Positions 35,601-45,862 of a stretch of DNA of 64,000 bases are shown one piece after another (position 1 is the first letter of the stretch; each line of letters begins with the position of its first letter). This DNA comes from Acanthochromis polyacanthus (taxonomy: Eukaryota; Chordata; Actinopteri; Pomacentridae): contig NC_067135.1 of NCBI RefSeq assembly GCF_021347895.1, forward strand, positions 25,600,441 through 25,664,440, read 5' to 3'. A model generated the notes under the pieces. The model worked only from the letters and a program-made list of their open reading frames with translations, had not been told where the DNA came from and did not search any database. The position numbers and the translations under genes are program-made.

Positions 35601-38170
35601 AATCTTCTTCCACTTGACCATGGAGTCTTCCACGTGCTTTTTGGCAAACTCTAGTCGAGATCTAATCTGACTTTTCTTCAACAGCGACTTTCTCATTGCC
35701 ACTCTCCCATAAAACTTTGACCGGTGAAGAACCCGGGCAGCAGTTGCTACATGCACAGTCTCTCCCATCTCAGCAGCTGAAGCTTGTAACTCCTTCAGAG
35801 CAGTTGTAGGGGTCTTGGTGGCTTCTCTCACTAGTCTCCTATTTGCACAGTCACTCAGTTTACGAGGGCGGCCTGATCTAGGCAGATTCACACAAGTGCC
35901 ATATTCCTTCCATTTCTTGATAATTGATTTCACTGAACTCCGTGGGATGTTCAGTGCCTTGGAATTTTTTTTGTAACCATCCCCTGAATTGTACTTCTCA
36001 ATAACCCTTTCCCTGAGTTGCTTAGAGTGTTCTTCTGTCTTCGTGGTGTAATGGTAGCCAGGAATACTGATCAACCACTCTCTGGACCCTTCAGACACAG
36101 GTGTTTTACAACTCAATCACTTGAAACACACCCACACCACTCAGGTGATCTTCATTTCACTAATTGTGAGACTATTGGCAACAATTTGATGGACCTCTAT
36201 TGAATTAGACCATTAAATTAAAAAGGGGGTGAATAATTATGCAAACAATTATTTTTATTTATATGATTTTCTTTCATTAACATTACTTTATAGATATCTG
36301 TTTTCACTTTGACATTAAAGAGTTTTTTCCAAAACATTTTTGTGTTAAGAGAGCCAAATTTTATTGACCATGATTCATTTATGAAAGCAATAAAAGGGTA
36401 AACCATCAAAGGGGGTGAATACATATGATAGGCACTGTATGACGAGCACAGAAGTCCAATAACAGAACATCACTTGGATTCAGATCAGGCAGAGCGTTCC
36501 TCCCAATTATTCCCCTCCTGGTTTTTCCACTATTGCCTGCATGAGCGTTAAAGTCCCCCAGGAGAACTATGGAGTTCCCAGCTGGAAACCCTTCCAGGAG
36601 CCACACAGAAACTCCAAGAAGGTCCAGTCTTCTGAGCTGCTGTTTAGTGCATTAGCACAAACAATAGAACAGAACACCAATAACAAGCTCTTTTTTTTTT
36701 TTGATAAATGTAAAGATTCTGCACTGTGTTTATTTCATGCATCTTTAAAAAACGTAAAACAAGATGCTATGAGTATGTGCAAGTGTTTTAGATTTTGTCT
36801 CTCACATTTCCAGGTGCTGCCTCCTCACCTGTTGTAGCAGTGACTGATAAAAGCAGCAATTCAGTGATGTTACAGTGTGAGTCTGCAGGCTGGTATCCAC
36901 AGCCTGAGGTGTTGTGGCTGGACGGTGATGGAAACCTCCTCTCTGCTGGACCTACAGAGACAGTCAGAGGTCCTGATGACCTCTATACTGTCAGCAGAAA
37001 AGTGACTGTGGAGAAGAAACACAGCAACAAGTTCACCTGCAGAGTCCAGCAGAAAAACATCAACCAGAGCAGAGAGACATGGATCCATGTTCCAGGTAGA
37101 AATAATGACGGAAATGATGAGTTTCAGCTGAAAACAGTTGAGGTTTGGTGATTTGTAACTGCAGTGTTTTTATGATTTCAGATGATTTCTTCGAGGTCTC
37201 GTGTAACTGTACTGCTTCTGTCACCTTGAGTGTGATGTTTGGCCTCATGTTGGTTTTAGGAGTCTCATTTTTTATCTGGAAACAGAAGCAAAACAAAAGC
37301 AGTGAGTCAAAACTGAGTTTGATTTATCCAAAATGCATTTTATGTCAAAGCTCTGCAATGATTAAGCTATCAAGTTAAAAAAAAAAGAGATCAGAACACA
37401 GTTATAAATGTTCACCTAATGTTCACATATAAAAGTGAAAATCTAGACTTTTTTAAAATGTTACAGCATCAAGGTAAAACTGCAAATATACTTAGAAATA
37501 AGGTTCTAGTTTCAAATGTTTCATTACATTTGTGATCTGATCAAAAACTTCTTGATACCAGTAGATGTGTGTTTAACTTTGGGTTTTGTGTTTTAATAAA
37601 TGTTTTACTGCAGAAATGAAACAGCGCCAACAACGGAAGGAAGAGGAACAAAAGCTGATGACAGAAATCAATAAAATAGAAGATTTGGACAAGAAAAAGG
37701 CAAAACTCGATGAGGAGCGCATGAAGAATCAGGAAGAACAGAACAATGTGACACAGGCAATTGGTGCTCTAAAGAGAATGACGGTGGAACTGGAGAAGCA
37801 GAAAGAAAAACTCAAATTCCAAAGCGAAGAGGCAGAAAAGAAATCTGGGGAACAGGAGAAGAAGATGATGTTACTGGATGAAGAAGTGATGAATAAGGAG
37901 GGAGATAAGACAGCAAACATAGCACAGGGATACTTTAAACTAAAGGACATCATGACTGAGGTCATATGGAGCCTGGAGGAAAGAAAGAAAGATCATCAAC
38001 AACTGAACATGAACACAAACAAAATAATCAAGGCTGCATATGATGAGGTTAATAAACTGACAGAAAAGAAGCAGAAACTGGAGATCAGCATGGAGCAAAT
38101 GAAACAACTAATAGAGGAGATGGAGAATCACAAGAAAGCACTTCAGAGCAAACTACAGTCAGACAAATGA
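24913..38170 (+). CDS. Butyrophilin-like membrane protein with coiled-coil tail (five coding exons)
   Basis: Predicted 454-aa type I membrane protein from exons 24913-24976, 29780-30121, 36814-37095, 37182-37301 and 37614-38170. All four junctions are phase 1, have GT/AG borders and join in frame. Residues 1-21 are a signal peptide. Residues 22-135 are an IgV domain with cysteines at 45 and 120, Trp60 and DAGKYSC. Residues 136-229 are an IgC-like domain with cysteines at 157 and 211 and the SAGWYP motif usual in butyrophilins. The membrane segment is at about 243-262, followed by a Lys/Glu-rich coiled coil at about 272-454. The B30.2 domain of many butyrophilins is absent. Butyrophilin-like proteins act at the cell surface in T-cell regulation; for this one that is inference. 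Introns are full of transposons, the V-C intron alone being about 6.7 kb. The model has no stops. Confidence 0.85.
25090..25135. repeat. (GATA)n microsatellite
   Basis: About eight GATA units in the intron after the signal exon. Confidence 0.9.
25290..25355. repeat. (CA)n/(CT)n microsatellite
   Basis: CA repeats flanked by CT-rich sequence, directly before the first GGGGAC-type satellite unit. Confidence 0.9.
25360..25945. repeat. Two units of a ~300-bp GGGGAC/CCCTAA satellite with (CA)n spacers
   Basis: Each unit runs through 'ccattgactcccattca', a run of cctaaccctaa, 'aacaatggccaagaaa'-like sequence, and 'tggggac' motifs. Units are about 25365-25625 and 25685-25945, separated by (CA)n at 25629-25674 and followed by (CA)n at 25951-26007. 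The CCCTAA runs resemble telomere repeat but are short and imperfect. Confidence 0.8.
25951..26007. repeat. (CA)n microsatellite
   Basis: About 28 CA units closing the satellite block. Confidence 0.95.
26632..26688. repeat. (GATA)n, tail of the adjacent LINE
   Basis: About 13 GATA units immediately next to 'attaaacctttattaatcccc', which read on the minus strand is the 3' end of the LINE, so this is its microsatellite tail. Confidence 0.85.
26689..28810 (-). mobile_element. LINE of the Rex1/CR1 type, 5'-truncated
   Basis: Minus-strand non-LTR retrotransposon inside the intron before the IgV exon. It ends in ggggattaataaaggtttaatc plus a GATA tail. Only the part after the endonuclease remains: the reverse transcriptase and the region before it. 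Confidence 0.85.
26938..28338 (-). pseudogene. Rex1/CR1-type reverse transcriptase with one stop
   Basis: Two abutting frames in the same register. 28338-28024 has [13 protein letters not shown] and [20 protein letters not shown]. 28020-26938 has [22 protein letters not shown] (first palm aspartates), [14 protein letters not shown] (the YADD/FADD catalytic box) and YLGVHL. They are separated by a single TAA at 28021-28023, directly before LDPLQF. Apart from that stop the polymerase domain is intact, so this is a rather young but dead copy. Confidence 0.85.
28828..28915. repeat. (ATT)n/(AAC)n/(AAT)n microsatellite
   Basis: Triplet repeats into which the next SINE has inserted. The AAT repeat continues at 29281-29300. 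Confidence 0.9.
28916..29280 (+). mobile_element. tRNA-derived SINE with GATG tail, copy C
   Basis: Full-length member with head GGCTGCACAGTGGCG and tail ggatggatgg. It is flanked by AAT repeats, so the target duplication cannot be told from the microsatellite. Confidence 0.85.
29281..29779. other. Intron sequence, no feature
   Basis: A/T-rich intron up to the acceptor of the IgV exon; nothing recognisable. Confidence 0.4.
29780..30121 (+). other. Exon: IgV domain
   Basis: Acceptor tctttgcag, donor GTAAGAA. It is 114 codons, phase 1 to 1. The B-strand cysteine (LLPCHL), the tryptophan (VEWTRPG) and the F-strand DAGKYSCY are all in place, so the disulfide can form. Confidence 0.9.
30201..30373 (+). 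mobile_element. Second type of tRNA-derived SINE
   Basis: tRNA-like head with TAGCTCAAGAGG (box A-like) and GAGTTTGATTCC (box B-like), then the conserved body 'cttcactgcatgtctttccc' and 'tttcctgtctgtctctt', ending in an A-rich tail. The 9-bp target duplication AAATGTGCA is at 30192-30200 and 30374-30382. It differs from the GATG-tailed SINE. Confidence 0.8.
30383..31200. other. Intron sequence, no gene
   Basis: No credible exon. Sequence such as 'tgcagcaccttgagatcccc' and 'ctggaccagcccagtaaaca' (30640-30690) hints at an old transposase-like relic on one strand, but not enough to name. Confidence 0.3.
31641..33069 (-). pseudogene. Tc1 transposase, interrupted
   Basis: The N-terminal half (33023 to about 32590) has the paired-like HTH ([12 protein letters not shown]), the GRPSKLSP hook and [13 protein letters not shown] with the first catalytic aspartate. 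The C-terminal part (31862-31641) has [12 protein letters not shown] with the second aspartate. The solo LTR at 31958-32582 separates them. The ATG-proximal part carries TGA ten codons after the ATG, the same as in the 60.9-kb copy. Confidence 0.88.
31958..32582. mobile_element. Solo LTR (625 bp) inside the Tc1 element
   Basis: Starts TGTTATGTGCC and ends GGGCCGTAACA, with short inverted ends TGTTA/TAACA. It is flanked by the 5-bp duplication GTGGC (31953-31957 and 32583-32587). The Tc1 copy at 60556 has the single uninterrupted GTGGC at the matching place, so the boundaries are certain. It contains a CT-rich tract at its start and AATAAA at about 32473-32478, read on the plus strand. No internal region remains. 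Confidence 0.9.
33459..33921. other. G-rich degenerate repeat region
   Basis: Many irregular repeats of gggaggg/ggatccgg type (33540-33880). The minus strand gives proline-rich open frames (33385-33881) that look like by-products of base composition. It may be part of an LTR-type element, but no ends are seen. Confidence 0.35.
33922..34462. mobile_element. 541-bp foldback element with GC-rich core
   Basis: Long inverted arms (about 33928-34115 and 34270-34456) start with CGGTCTCACGGGGATT and pair almost perfectly. The core (about 34100-34280) is a GC-rich array of gcggccgc-type sequence with an internal direct repeat of 'gcggattcatgacgat' (34070 and 34160). The flanking 7-bp GTCGAGT (33915-33921 and 34463-34469) is a likely target duplication. 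No transposase. It sits in the intron between the IgV and IgC exons. Confidence 0.8.
34620..34745. repeat. Purine-rich (GA)n-type tract
   Basis: Over 100 bp of almost pure G/A (gagagagg, agagggag). Such tracts can form triplex structures. No gene. Confidence 0.85.
34805..36437 (-). mobile_element. Tc1-like transposon, second family (1633 bp)
   Basis: Termini CAGTGCCTGTCATAAGTATT and AATACATATGATAGGCACTG, flanked by TA (34803-34804 and 36438-36439), with long inverted repeats ('attcacccccttt'). Its transposase is on the minus strand. It is a different family from the 31.2 and 60.6-kb copies, though of almost identical length. Confidence 0.9.
35120..36116 (-). pseudogene. Tc1-like transposase with late frameshift
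   Basis: The minus-strand frame 36116-35274 (280 codons) runs through the HTH ([17 protein letters not shown]), [24 protein letters not shown] (first Asp) and [13 protein letters not shown]. It then loses register at RRFFS, just before the second catalytic block. In the shifted frame the rest (catalytic Asp, the SPDLNP-type motif with the Glu, and the C-terminus) follows down to about 35050. One frameshift thus removes two of three catalytic residues. Confidence 0.85.
36440..36655 (-). pseudogene. Rex3-type LINE endonuclease fragment
   Basis: The minus strand reads [36 protein letters not shown] and DFCARH, the apurinic endonuclease core of Rex3. It also matches the plus-strand sequence at 55700-55830. 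It lies just 5' of the IgC exon. Confidence 0.85.
36814..37095 (+). other. Exon: IgC-like domain
   Basis: Acceptor catttccag, donor GTAGAA. It is 94 codons, phase 1 to 1, with [16 protein letters not shown] and FTCRVQQK. From the SAGWYP region to the 3' end it is almost identical to the exon at 62383-62667, while the first 20 or so codons differ. Confidence 0.9.
37182..37301 (+). other. Exon: transmembrane segment
   Basis: Acceptor gatttcag, donor GTGAGT. It is 40 codons: a short stalk with two cysteines (SCNCT), about 20 hydrophobic residues, then WKQKQNK as stop-transfer. Confidence 0.85.
37614..38170 (+). other. Exon: cytoplasmic coiled coil and stop
   Basis: Acceptor tttactgcag. Encodes about 185 residues very rich in Lys, Glu, Gln and Met with regular hydrophobic spacing, ending ...LQSDK then TGA at 38168. 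No B30.2 or kinase motif. Confidence 0.85.
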
Positions 38171-38725
38171 AGGAAAGAGAAGTTTAATGTTTTAATATTA
38201 GTCAAATTAAAAACCAGTTAACAGATTCATTTTCCATTTTGAATGCTGAACAGTGTCAGATTCAAAGTTTATTTGACGTGTCCCAGATTTATACTGTCAG
38301 TAAAACACTTTGATTATAACACTGTGATTTCACAGTTTAACTCTCCAACACTCTGCTGTTGATCATTTAAAGACTGAAAGTTCTGGCAAAAGACAGCCAA
38401 ACCTTTATACAATGTAAATTTGAATGAAGATCAGGTTTCTAATATTCATTTTTATTCTGAAGTTGTAGTAATTTTGAAATAAGTTTTATATTTCCTATTT
38501 AATAATTCACCTAAATTTCCTTTCCAGTGTGTAGTCTTCTACCGCACCATGTGGAAGTGATATTTTTTTGTCTTTAGTTTTGTCTTTTGTGCTAACTTGT
38601 ATCTGTAGATAATGTTTTTGTGTATGTCTTGATTTTCATTTTTTTCCGTTTGTGTTTCTTTTTTGCAGTGTTTTTGTGATTTTTCCTAACAGACATGCTG
38701 CACAAATAAATCTTGTTATCAAAGT
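38171..38725 (+). other. 3'UTR of the butyrophilin-like gene
   Basis: Non-coding A/T-rich sequence with an AATAAA polyadenylation signal at 38705-38710, about 535 bp after the stop. Cleavage would fall near 38725. Confidence 0.6.
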
Positions 38726-39284
38726 TGTGCCACAATTTTATTATGAGAAATATATTTCAATTATTACATAATATCGAGTTGATGATATCTGGAAACAATT
38801 GGTTAAATTTAAATCCATTTAAATAAAAATTACCATGAAATTCAGCTTTAAAGAAACTAACTAACTTTGTTCTACTGCTACATTTCTGTGTTCTCTCTCC
38901 TCCTTCATGGTTGATCTGTTCAGGACTTTAGATTGCAGTGAAAAATGAGCCACAGTGAAGCAAAAAAGGTAAAAATAGTGGTTAAAAAATAAACTCTTTT
39001 AGGGAAACCAGCTCTCTCCATTGAAACACTTAGAAAATGTATAGTTTACAAAATTCCAAGCTTGATTTATATTTATTTATGTGTTATAAAAAAAAACATT
39101 CTGAGAAAATTCTGCAAGTTCTTTCAATAATTTTAGTGTGAAGTCTTATTTAAATTCCCAGAATGTTCTTCTTAAAGGTAGGATAAATGAAGATGATCTA
39201 AAAATACATGCATTTGCTGTTAATGTTGTTTTACTGTTGCATTCTCAAAAGTGAGAACTGAGAACATTTGCGTTTTCAACTAGA

Positions 39285-39478
39285 GAAGCACTTGGATCTG
39301 TTTGTCTGTCTGTCTGTTTGTTTGTTTGTCTGTTAACAGCATAACTCAAAAAGTCATGGACGGATTTTCACCAAATTTTTACAGGATATCCGGAAGAGCA
39401 AAAGTAACAATCGATTAGATTTTGGAGGTGATCCGGATCACCGTCTGGATCCAGGATTTTTTGAAGGTCGAAGGACAA
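39285..39478. repeat. Dispersed repeat (copy 1, plus)
   Basis: The stretch 'gtctgttaacagcataactc' to 'gtctggatccaggatttttt' reappears inverted at 49655-49800 with few differences. It is a known-looking fish repeat with no coding content. The tgtc/tgtt runs at its start are microsatellite-like. Confidence 0.75.
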
Positions 39479-39835
39479 TTGAGAGATGTCCTTCGACCTG
39501 AACCTGCTTGCTGTCCGGGCGGGTTGAGATGGACAGAAGAGGTAGAGAGGTGGTGGGGGAGGTAGAAGGGTAGAGGGGTGCAAATCTTCCTGGCCTTTAA
39601 TCTGCAGCGTTTGTTGTAAATGTCCTGCAGGTTGGAGAGCGTGGTTCTGATGGTTCTCATTCCAGCGGATCACCCTCCTCAGGGCCAAGAAGTCCTGCTG
39701 GGTGCTGCTACCCATCCAGGTGGTGATACTCCCAGACAAAACACTCTCAATGGTGCAGCTGTAGAAGTTTCTGAGCACCTTAAAAGGGAGCATAAAGTCC
39801 CTCAGGCGTCAGAAGTGGTAGAGACGCTGTGAATA
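39479..39835 (-). pseudogene. LINE reverse transcriptase C-terminal fragment
   Basis: The minus strand at 39793-39670 encodes LRNFYSCTIESVLSGSITTW and LALRRVIRW, the region after the polymerase palm in Jockey/CR1/L2-type LINEs (pattern YRSTIESIL...ITVW). The frame then shifts. It is short and dead. Confidence 0.65.
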
Positions 39836-40210
39836 TTTTAAATAATAAAGAATATTCTTTAATGTGTTCCTTAACAACATTCCCAAAACACTTTCAGAAC
39901 ATCGCAGACAGAATGTTCATTTCTTTCTTATGGGAGAATGTTCTGAAGTGTGTTCCCTCAGAAAAAAGGCAAAATGTTTTACCATTAATAAATCACATTA
40001 CAGGAATGTTCTAAAACAGAAAACGATTCTGCCATTTGAATCCTCAAAAACATCTGGAAAACATTTTTTTGAATGTTGGCTCATGGAAATTTCTGTTTTG
40101 TTGTTATTGAACATTGTGTGACATTTCATAGAATAATGTCCTTTCATCATTAATATTCTTAGTTCTTAATATTTCACATTACAAGAACATTTAAAAAAAC
40201 AGCTAAAAAG
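39836..40210. repeat. gaatgttc-rich dispersed repeat (second copy)
   Basis: Same style of sequence as 18840-19690, apparently in the opposite orientation (compare 'cacattacaggaatgttct' here with 'gatgttcctgtaatgtgata' near 19010). Confidence 0.4.
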
Positions 40211-41094
40211 TTAGTCGAAGCTCATTAGCCAATGGAAGCACACTTTGGCCCCGCCTTACACCTGTGCAGCTGAATGTATTCATGCATTCAGTTACACCAA
40301 ACCCTGGAAGAGAAGCAAATCAAAACCATCAGCAAACAACTGCATTTCTATAACAAACTGGAAAAGACTGGAACCTGGATTCACATCCAGACCCCAGTAC
40401 AAGTGGTGAGTGGATCTCATATCGCATCATACTCCAAACAAGATTTTAGTCACCTAAAAACCGTTCATTCGGTTCCACAGTGAGCTGCTACTGTGTGCTG
40501 CTCTGGACGGTTTCCGTTTTCAAGCTGCTGGTGCTGAGTTGATGGATGTTGAAGTATGCACAGCAAAACACTGAAGCTGGAAGTGGGAATGCCAGATTTA
40601 CTCATTAAAACCATGCTTTCTTTACCTATTTACCTGATCGGGTCTGTTTTTTTTTCGTTTTTTTTTCTTTTTTGGACTGGAAGCATCAGATTGTGAGCTT
40701 GAAAAACCTGAAAAGCCTGGTGGTGTGCAGCCCTCAGGCCTGGCTGCATTAATGTTGCTGCTGTGGTAAGAATATACTGTGCCAACTTTTTTTTTTACCC
40801 CTTTTTGATTTTTCCCCCTCCATTCAGATGTAATAACGCTTAAAGGGACTTTGCACATTAATTTAATTCTGTGAATGTTTTTGTAAACTTGAACTGTTGA
40901 ATTTTATTGAATTGTATGATTTACTTACTTTACAAAGCTTTGTCTTATTTTGTAAATATTTCTTTCAGTTTATTATTTTTGCTGCTGTCCTTGATTTATG
41001 TCACATTTTTATTTCAATACAGTTGGTTAATTTTCCTCAAGCTCCATAGCTGTACCTGAACTAGCCCTGTTCTTTAATTAATGATTTATTTTGT

Positions 41095-41097
<3 letters not shown>
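40211..41097. other. No recognisable gene
   Basis: Mixed A/T-rich sequence; no exon or transposon ends seen. Confidence 0.3.

Positions 41098-41155
<58 letters not shown>
41098..41155. repeat. (GT)n microsatellite
   Basis: About 29 GT units. Confidence 0.95.
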
Positions 41156-41158
<3 letters not shown>

Positions 41159-41176
41159 ACAATTTCAAGTAATATG

Positions 41177-41720
41177 CACTTCCATTCAAAAGATTGGGGT
41201 CACTCACAATTTCATGTTTTCCATGATCTCACACTTTGCGAACATAATTGAATTGTTTTTGAAATTTTGAATTCATGTCTACACGGTTCATTTTCTCTTT
41301 TTGAAAAGAGTCTAAAATAAAACGATGCAGAAGCTTAGCAGCATGTTGAAGATCAAACTACAAAACATATGCAGTGTTTCATTATGTAGGCAAGAATAAA
41401 TAATACAGCAGCAAACAGGACTGTTGCAGAGTTCTTCCTTTAATTCCTAAACTTTGCTTTGTATTCTTTGTTCAACACCATTAGCTAACACAATGTAGCA
41501 TTAGAACACAGGAGTGATGGTTGCTGGAAATGTTCCTCTGTACCCCTATGGAGATATTCCATTAAAAATCAGCTGTTTACAGCTAGAATAGTCATTTACC
41601 ACATTAACAATGTCTACACTGGATTTATGATTCATTAAATGCTATCTTCGTTGAAAAAATGCTTTTCTTTCAAAATTAAGGACATTTCTAAGTGATTCCA
41701 AACTTTTGAACAGCAGTGTG
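41177..41720. mobile_element. Tc1/mariner-type non-autonomous element
   Basis: Left end 'cattcaaaagattggggtca' and right end 'gattccaaacttttgaacag' are imperfect inverted repeats of the widespread fish terminus with 'ttcaaaagtttgggg'. No transposase remains. The target TA is not certain. Confidence 0.65.
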
Positions 41721-42006
41721 CATCAAATATGTCATCATATGTGTTAAAGTTCCTCTTTTGATTTCATGGAACATCACCTGTGTTTCTGACAACTTCCATT
41801 GAGTGTTTTTGTTAAAACAATACATTAACTTTGCAGGAACATTCGCATAGATTACAATTTAAAAAAAAACAACTTTTGAACATTTGATTAAAACATCTTG
41901 ACATTCTCAGGATGTTTTGAGGATTCTTCAAGCAATGCTCAGACAACTTTTTCCAGATGTTATCGCGGTCTCAGATGACTTTCTTTGGAAAACATTCCAG
42001 TGATGT

Positions 42007-42905
42007 TTTAGTTTAGTTTAGTTTAGTTTATTATTTGGTCAGCAGATTATAAATTGACATACAGCATTATGTCCAAGATACAAAACAATATAAATCATTC
42101 ATTCATCGTCATCATCATCATCATCTGCGACCAAAGAGTTTAGGCTGAAGTAAAAAACTTATATTGCCTAACCCTTTTCATAAATTAAAGTTTCTGCATT
42201 ACCAAAGATGATAAATAAATGGAGACAAGAAGAGAAAAAAAATAAAAAGACTTACAATATCTATTCAGAACACAAGGAGGAACTAGTTCACAATGACTAG
42301 GTAGTTACACAAACATTTTGGAATCAGTTATTCCTGGTATTTTTCAAGAATTATTTGTTTGTACCGCTTTTTAAATGTTTTCAGAGTTTTACATGTTTTT
42401 GTTCTATCATCTAGTTTATTCCACTTGGTAAGTCCAGTTACAGAGATACATCTGCGTTTCTTGTTTAATCTTGCTCTGTTTTCATTTAATATGCAAGTAC
42501 CTCTAAGATTATAGCGACTTTCTCTAAGTTTGAACATCCTTTGGATACAATTTGGAAGATTACTGTAGTGTGCCCTATATGTCACCGTTAGGGTATTAAG
42601 ATCAATAATATCATATATTTTTAATGTTTTTAACGCCGAAAAAATTGGATTTGATGGTGCGTAATAATCAGCATGACTGACAATTCTTACTGCCTTTTTT
42701 TGAAGTAAGAAGATAGGGTCAATGTTTACTCTATAGTTATTTCCCCATAGTTCCGCTCCATAACTAAGGTATGGAAGAACAAGGGAATTATATAATAACA
42801 TAAGTGAGTTTTGATTTAACACAGATTTCATTTTACCTATTATACCGATATTTTTTGCTAAACTAGACTTCATAGTATTTATATGCTGCTTCCAGCTAAG
42901 TTTTC
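42007..42905 (-). mobile_element. 5'-truncated LINE with (CTAAA)n tail
   Basis: The minus-strand element ends at low coordinate in a (TTTAG)n tract (42008-42031 on the plus strand), a poly-microsatellite tail. It codes for the end of a reverse transcriptase (42873-42328). Confidence 0.7.
42328..42873 (-). pseudogene. LINE reverse transcriptase thumb/C-terminal region
   Basis: 181-codon open frame with LYNSLVLPYLSYGAELWGN, LLQKKAVRIVSHADY and NPIFSALKTLKIYDI, the usual thumb signature of non-LTR reverse transcriptases. The palm with the catalytic aspartates is missing. The remaining frame is open to its own stop, ILEKYQE. Confidence 0.75.
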
Positions 42906-43556
42906 CATCTACTGTGAATCATTAACAAAACATTTAGCCTGCAGTAGTTCAGTAAAACATCTTCCACCTGTCTAAACCTGTTCTTCTATTACAGCCCTTG
43001 TGGGGTTTTCTGACATTTAGTTCATTTAAATCAGTTTGGATTGTTGTGGCTGTATCTGATTGAGTTTTCTTAAGTGTTAGTAGGTTGATCTCTGTTTAAA
43101 GTGTTTAAAATCGTTTTCATGGTGTGTCCCTGCTTAGTCTTATCAAGGCAGTAAAGTCTTATCAGAAAGCAGAGCTGACTGTAAACCAAAGCTCATGGTA
43201 GCATAAATGATGACAAACCAACTTTATTTATCAATGAGGTTTTATTTTCCACAAATGTTGGTTTTTGTTTAATATTTAAGGTGTTTTGTTCCTTTATTAT
43301 GACATAAATCAGACTCAGTAGAACATCACTGACAGAAATATCAGGAGACTTCCCATAGATCAGTGTTTATAGCCGTGTTATTACGTATCATTATCTCTGA
43401 TTATTTTCATATTTCTAATGCATCTTGGTTAATATTTACGCAGGTAGAAAGTACACATTGCTGCATTGTTCATATAAATATCTTTGTTTTCTGCTTCACT
43501 TGAATGATTTCAGTTTCAGATTGAGTCACATATCATCACTATGGATTGTTTTACAG

Positions 43557-43612
43557 CTTTATAGATGAGGACCTGGACCAGCAATAAAGATTTAATGCAC
43601 AGGATGTTCAAG
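43557..43612 (+). other. Candidate 5'UTR exon of the short membrane-protein gene
   Basis: Acceptor-like 'ttgttttacag' before 43557 and donor TTCAAG/GTAAAT after about 43612. An alternative donor (GTAAGCTG) lies near 43731. The next acceptor with a start codon is at 45862. This exon is speculative. Confidence 0.3.
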
Positions 43613-43739
43613 GTAAATATCTTTATTGCACCAAATGGTTCATCCAATGAAATGCTTTTGATAGTCATCATTCACTCAGGGAATGTTACAAATGTTCATG
43701 TGGAGTCATTTGGACAGCTGACTCTGTAAAGGTAAGCTG

Positions 43740-44819
43740 CTGCTACTTTTCTATCACAAACTAAAACAGACAAAGTATCCAGAAATAATGATTATTTTTA
43801 ACTAGAGTGGAAAATTATTGAAACATGGTTTTACCATTTATTATTGTTGCTGCTTTCACCTCAAAGGTCATTATAGTTGAATCAACAACTTATTTTACAG
43901 TCAAACTCCTGATGTGTGTCTCAGGAAAGTCTAAAGTGAATTCAAATAACAGTGATGATGTTTGAAGCATCTAAGCAGAAATTATTTGAATTAGTGATTT
44001 TCTACAGAGAACCATAACAATTTCCACTGTCAGTAGAAACTGTGAAAGTGAAATAAATGACCTGGCCGACAACAGCAACATAAGATACTCAATATTCTTT
44101 CGTGTTTACATCTCATATCTTACTGTTTCCTGTTTGGTTCATACTTTATATCCATATACATATTCATAAACACTGATGTCATGACGATATGAGCACAGCC
44201 TTTTAAAGTTTAAATGTCCTCTGAATTCATTGTTTCCAATGTTGCTTCTGAACGGTTGTTGTAAGTTATCAGGGAGGGAATTATTGTTTGCTCAGAACTT
44301 ATTCTGCAGTCCTGACAGTAATTAAATCAATACATTTCAAGTATTTATTATAGAAAACATCATTTTTTGTTAATGTGACAGTAAGAAAATCCATCCAACA
44401 GTGAGCAGTTTAGTGTTTAAACCAACAGATATCCTGTTTAAGTGCTCAAAATCCAATGTTTTGGTAGAAAAGAACCACAACTCAGCATGCAGACCCAGAT
44501 TTACCATACCTTTATTTTATATGAAATGTAATCAGTGTTCAAGACAACGCTGATGTCACTTCATTTACTCATTAACTTTGTCTTTTACTTTGACCTTTTT
44601 ATCAGCTGCTCATGTAGATAATATTGAATCTTGCAGCACGTTTACTGCTGCACGCTGTTTTCTTTTCCAAACAGTCTTTTGGTGTACATTTTCTTTTTCT
44701 TTTTGTTTTACAGTTCTGCTCATTTTAAGATTGTGTCAATGATTACAAACAGCAAAATATTGTTGTTTTCAAAGTTACTGATATTATATTCCTGTCAAAC
44801 CACCGCTCAAATCATTTAG
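43740..44819. other. No recognisable gene
   Basis: A/T-rich intron or intergenic DNA. No motif on either strand. Confidence 0.3.
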
Positions 44820-45350
44820 AAACCGTTTTAGTCTGAATACTGAGCCTTGTGGAACACCACACGTAATACCCAACAAACAGGATGTTTTTTTGTTCAATCT
44901 GCACAAATCGTTGCCTGTTACTATGATAGGTTTACAGCCAGTTCAATACTGCTATGCCACACTTTGCCAAGTTATTAGTATTCCTTGATTTATGGTATCA
45001 AATGCTTCTTTAGGATCTTCGTAAACTCCGCTCACGAATTACTTCTTATCAGTAGAAGTTTTTATTTCTTTTCTTAGCTCCAATAATGCTACTGCTGTTG
45101 ATCGATTTGATTTAAATCAACACTGACTGTCCATTAAAAATTGAATTTAATTGCATTGAAACTGGTCTATAATCAGTAAAAATGTGATTGTCCCCATTTT
45201 TTGATCACTCATTTTATTTGGGAAGACCCCATGGTGAAAAGACAGATTACGTAGATATGTTAATGGTTTTACAATCCACTTCTTATCAGTTTTATTCAGT
45301 GGCAGGAATGGTTTTCTATCAGCTTTCCTCTCATGCAGCATTTACAGTAG
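44820..45350 (-). pseudogene. LINE reverse transcriptase palm fragment
   Basis: Minus-strand pieces in broken frames: PLTYLRNLSFHHGVFPNKM near 45250-45300 (finger region), a VYEDPKEAFDTIN stretch near 45000-45020 (equivalent of DLKKAFDT with the catalytic Asp), and CGVPQGSV near 44840-44860. It may belong to the same LINE family as 42007-42905, since both are on the minus strand. It sits in the first intron of the small gene. Confidence 0.65.
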
Positions 45351-45862
45351 CAGCACTTTTTTACCATCAGAAATGTTTGTATTCTCTATTAATACAACAA
45401 CTTGTTGACTGAAGCAGCTGCACACATCATTTCATTTTGTGCAGAAGAGTCACATGACACTTTAATGCCCACTTTTATGAACATGCGGAGAAAGTTTATA
45501 ACCACCTTTACGGTACCTGTTAATTCTGACCGGGGCTTTAGTTTTTACTGAGCCAATTTATACAAAGAAAACCATGATACGTCTTCTTCTGTAGTTTGAA
45601 AACTTACTCAAGTTCAGCAGTCTGTATCTTATTAAAACATGTTTTCCATTTTAAAGGTATAATAACAGAATCCAACTACAGCTAACATTTGTAGCAAGGC
45701 AAACAGGAAACTTTAAGATTGTTATTATTTCCGTGTCACTGAAGTTGTCTTAGTTTTCAACTAAATACACGAAGCATCCAGTGCTTTATAATCCTGAGTT
45801 ATGACCATGTTGTATTTATAATACTGTTGTGAACTTTTGTTTACTTGTGTTTTTTTTTTCAG

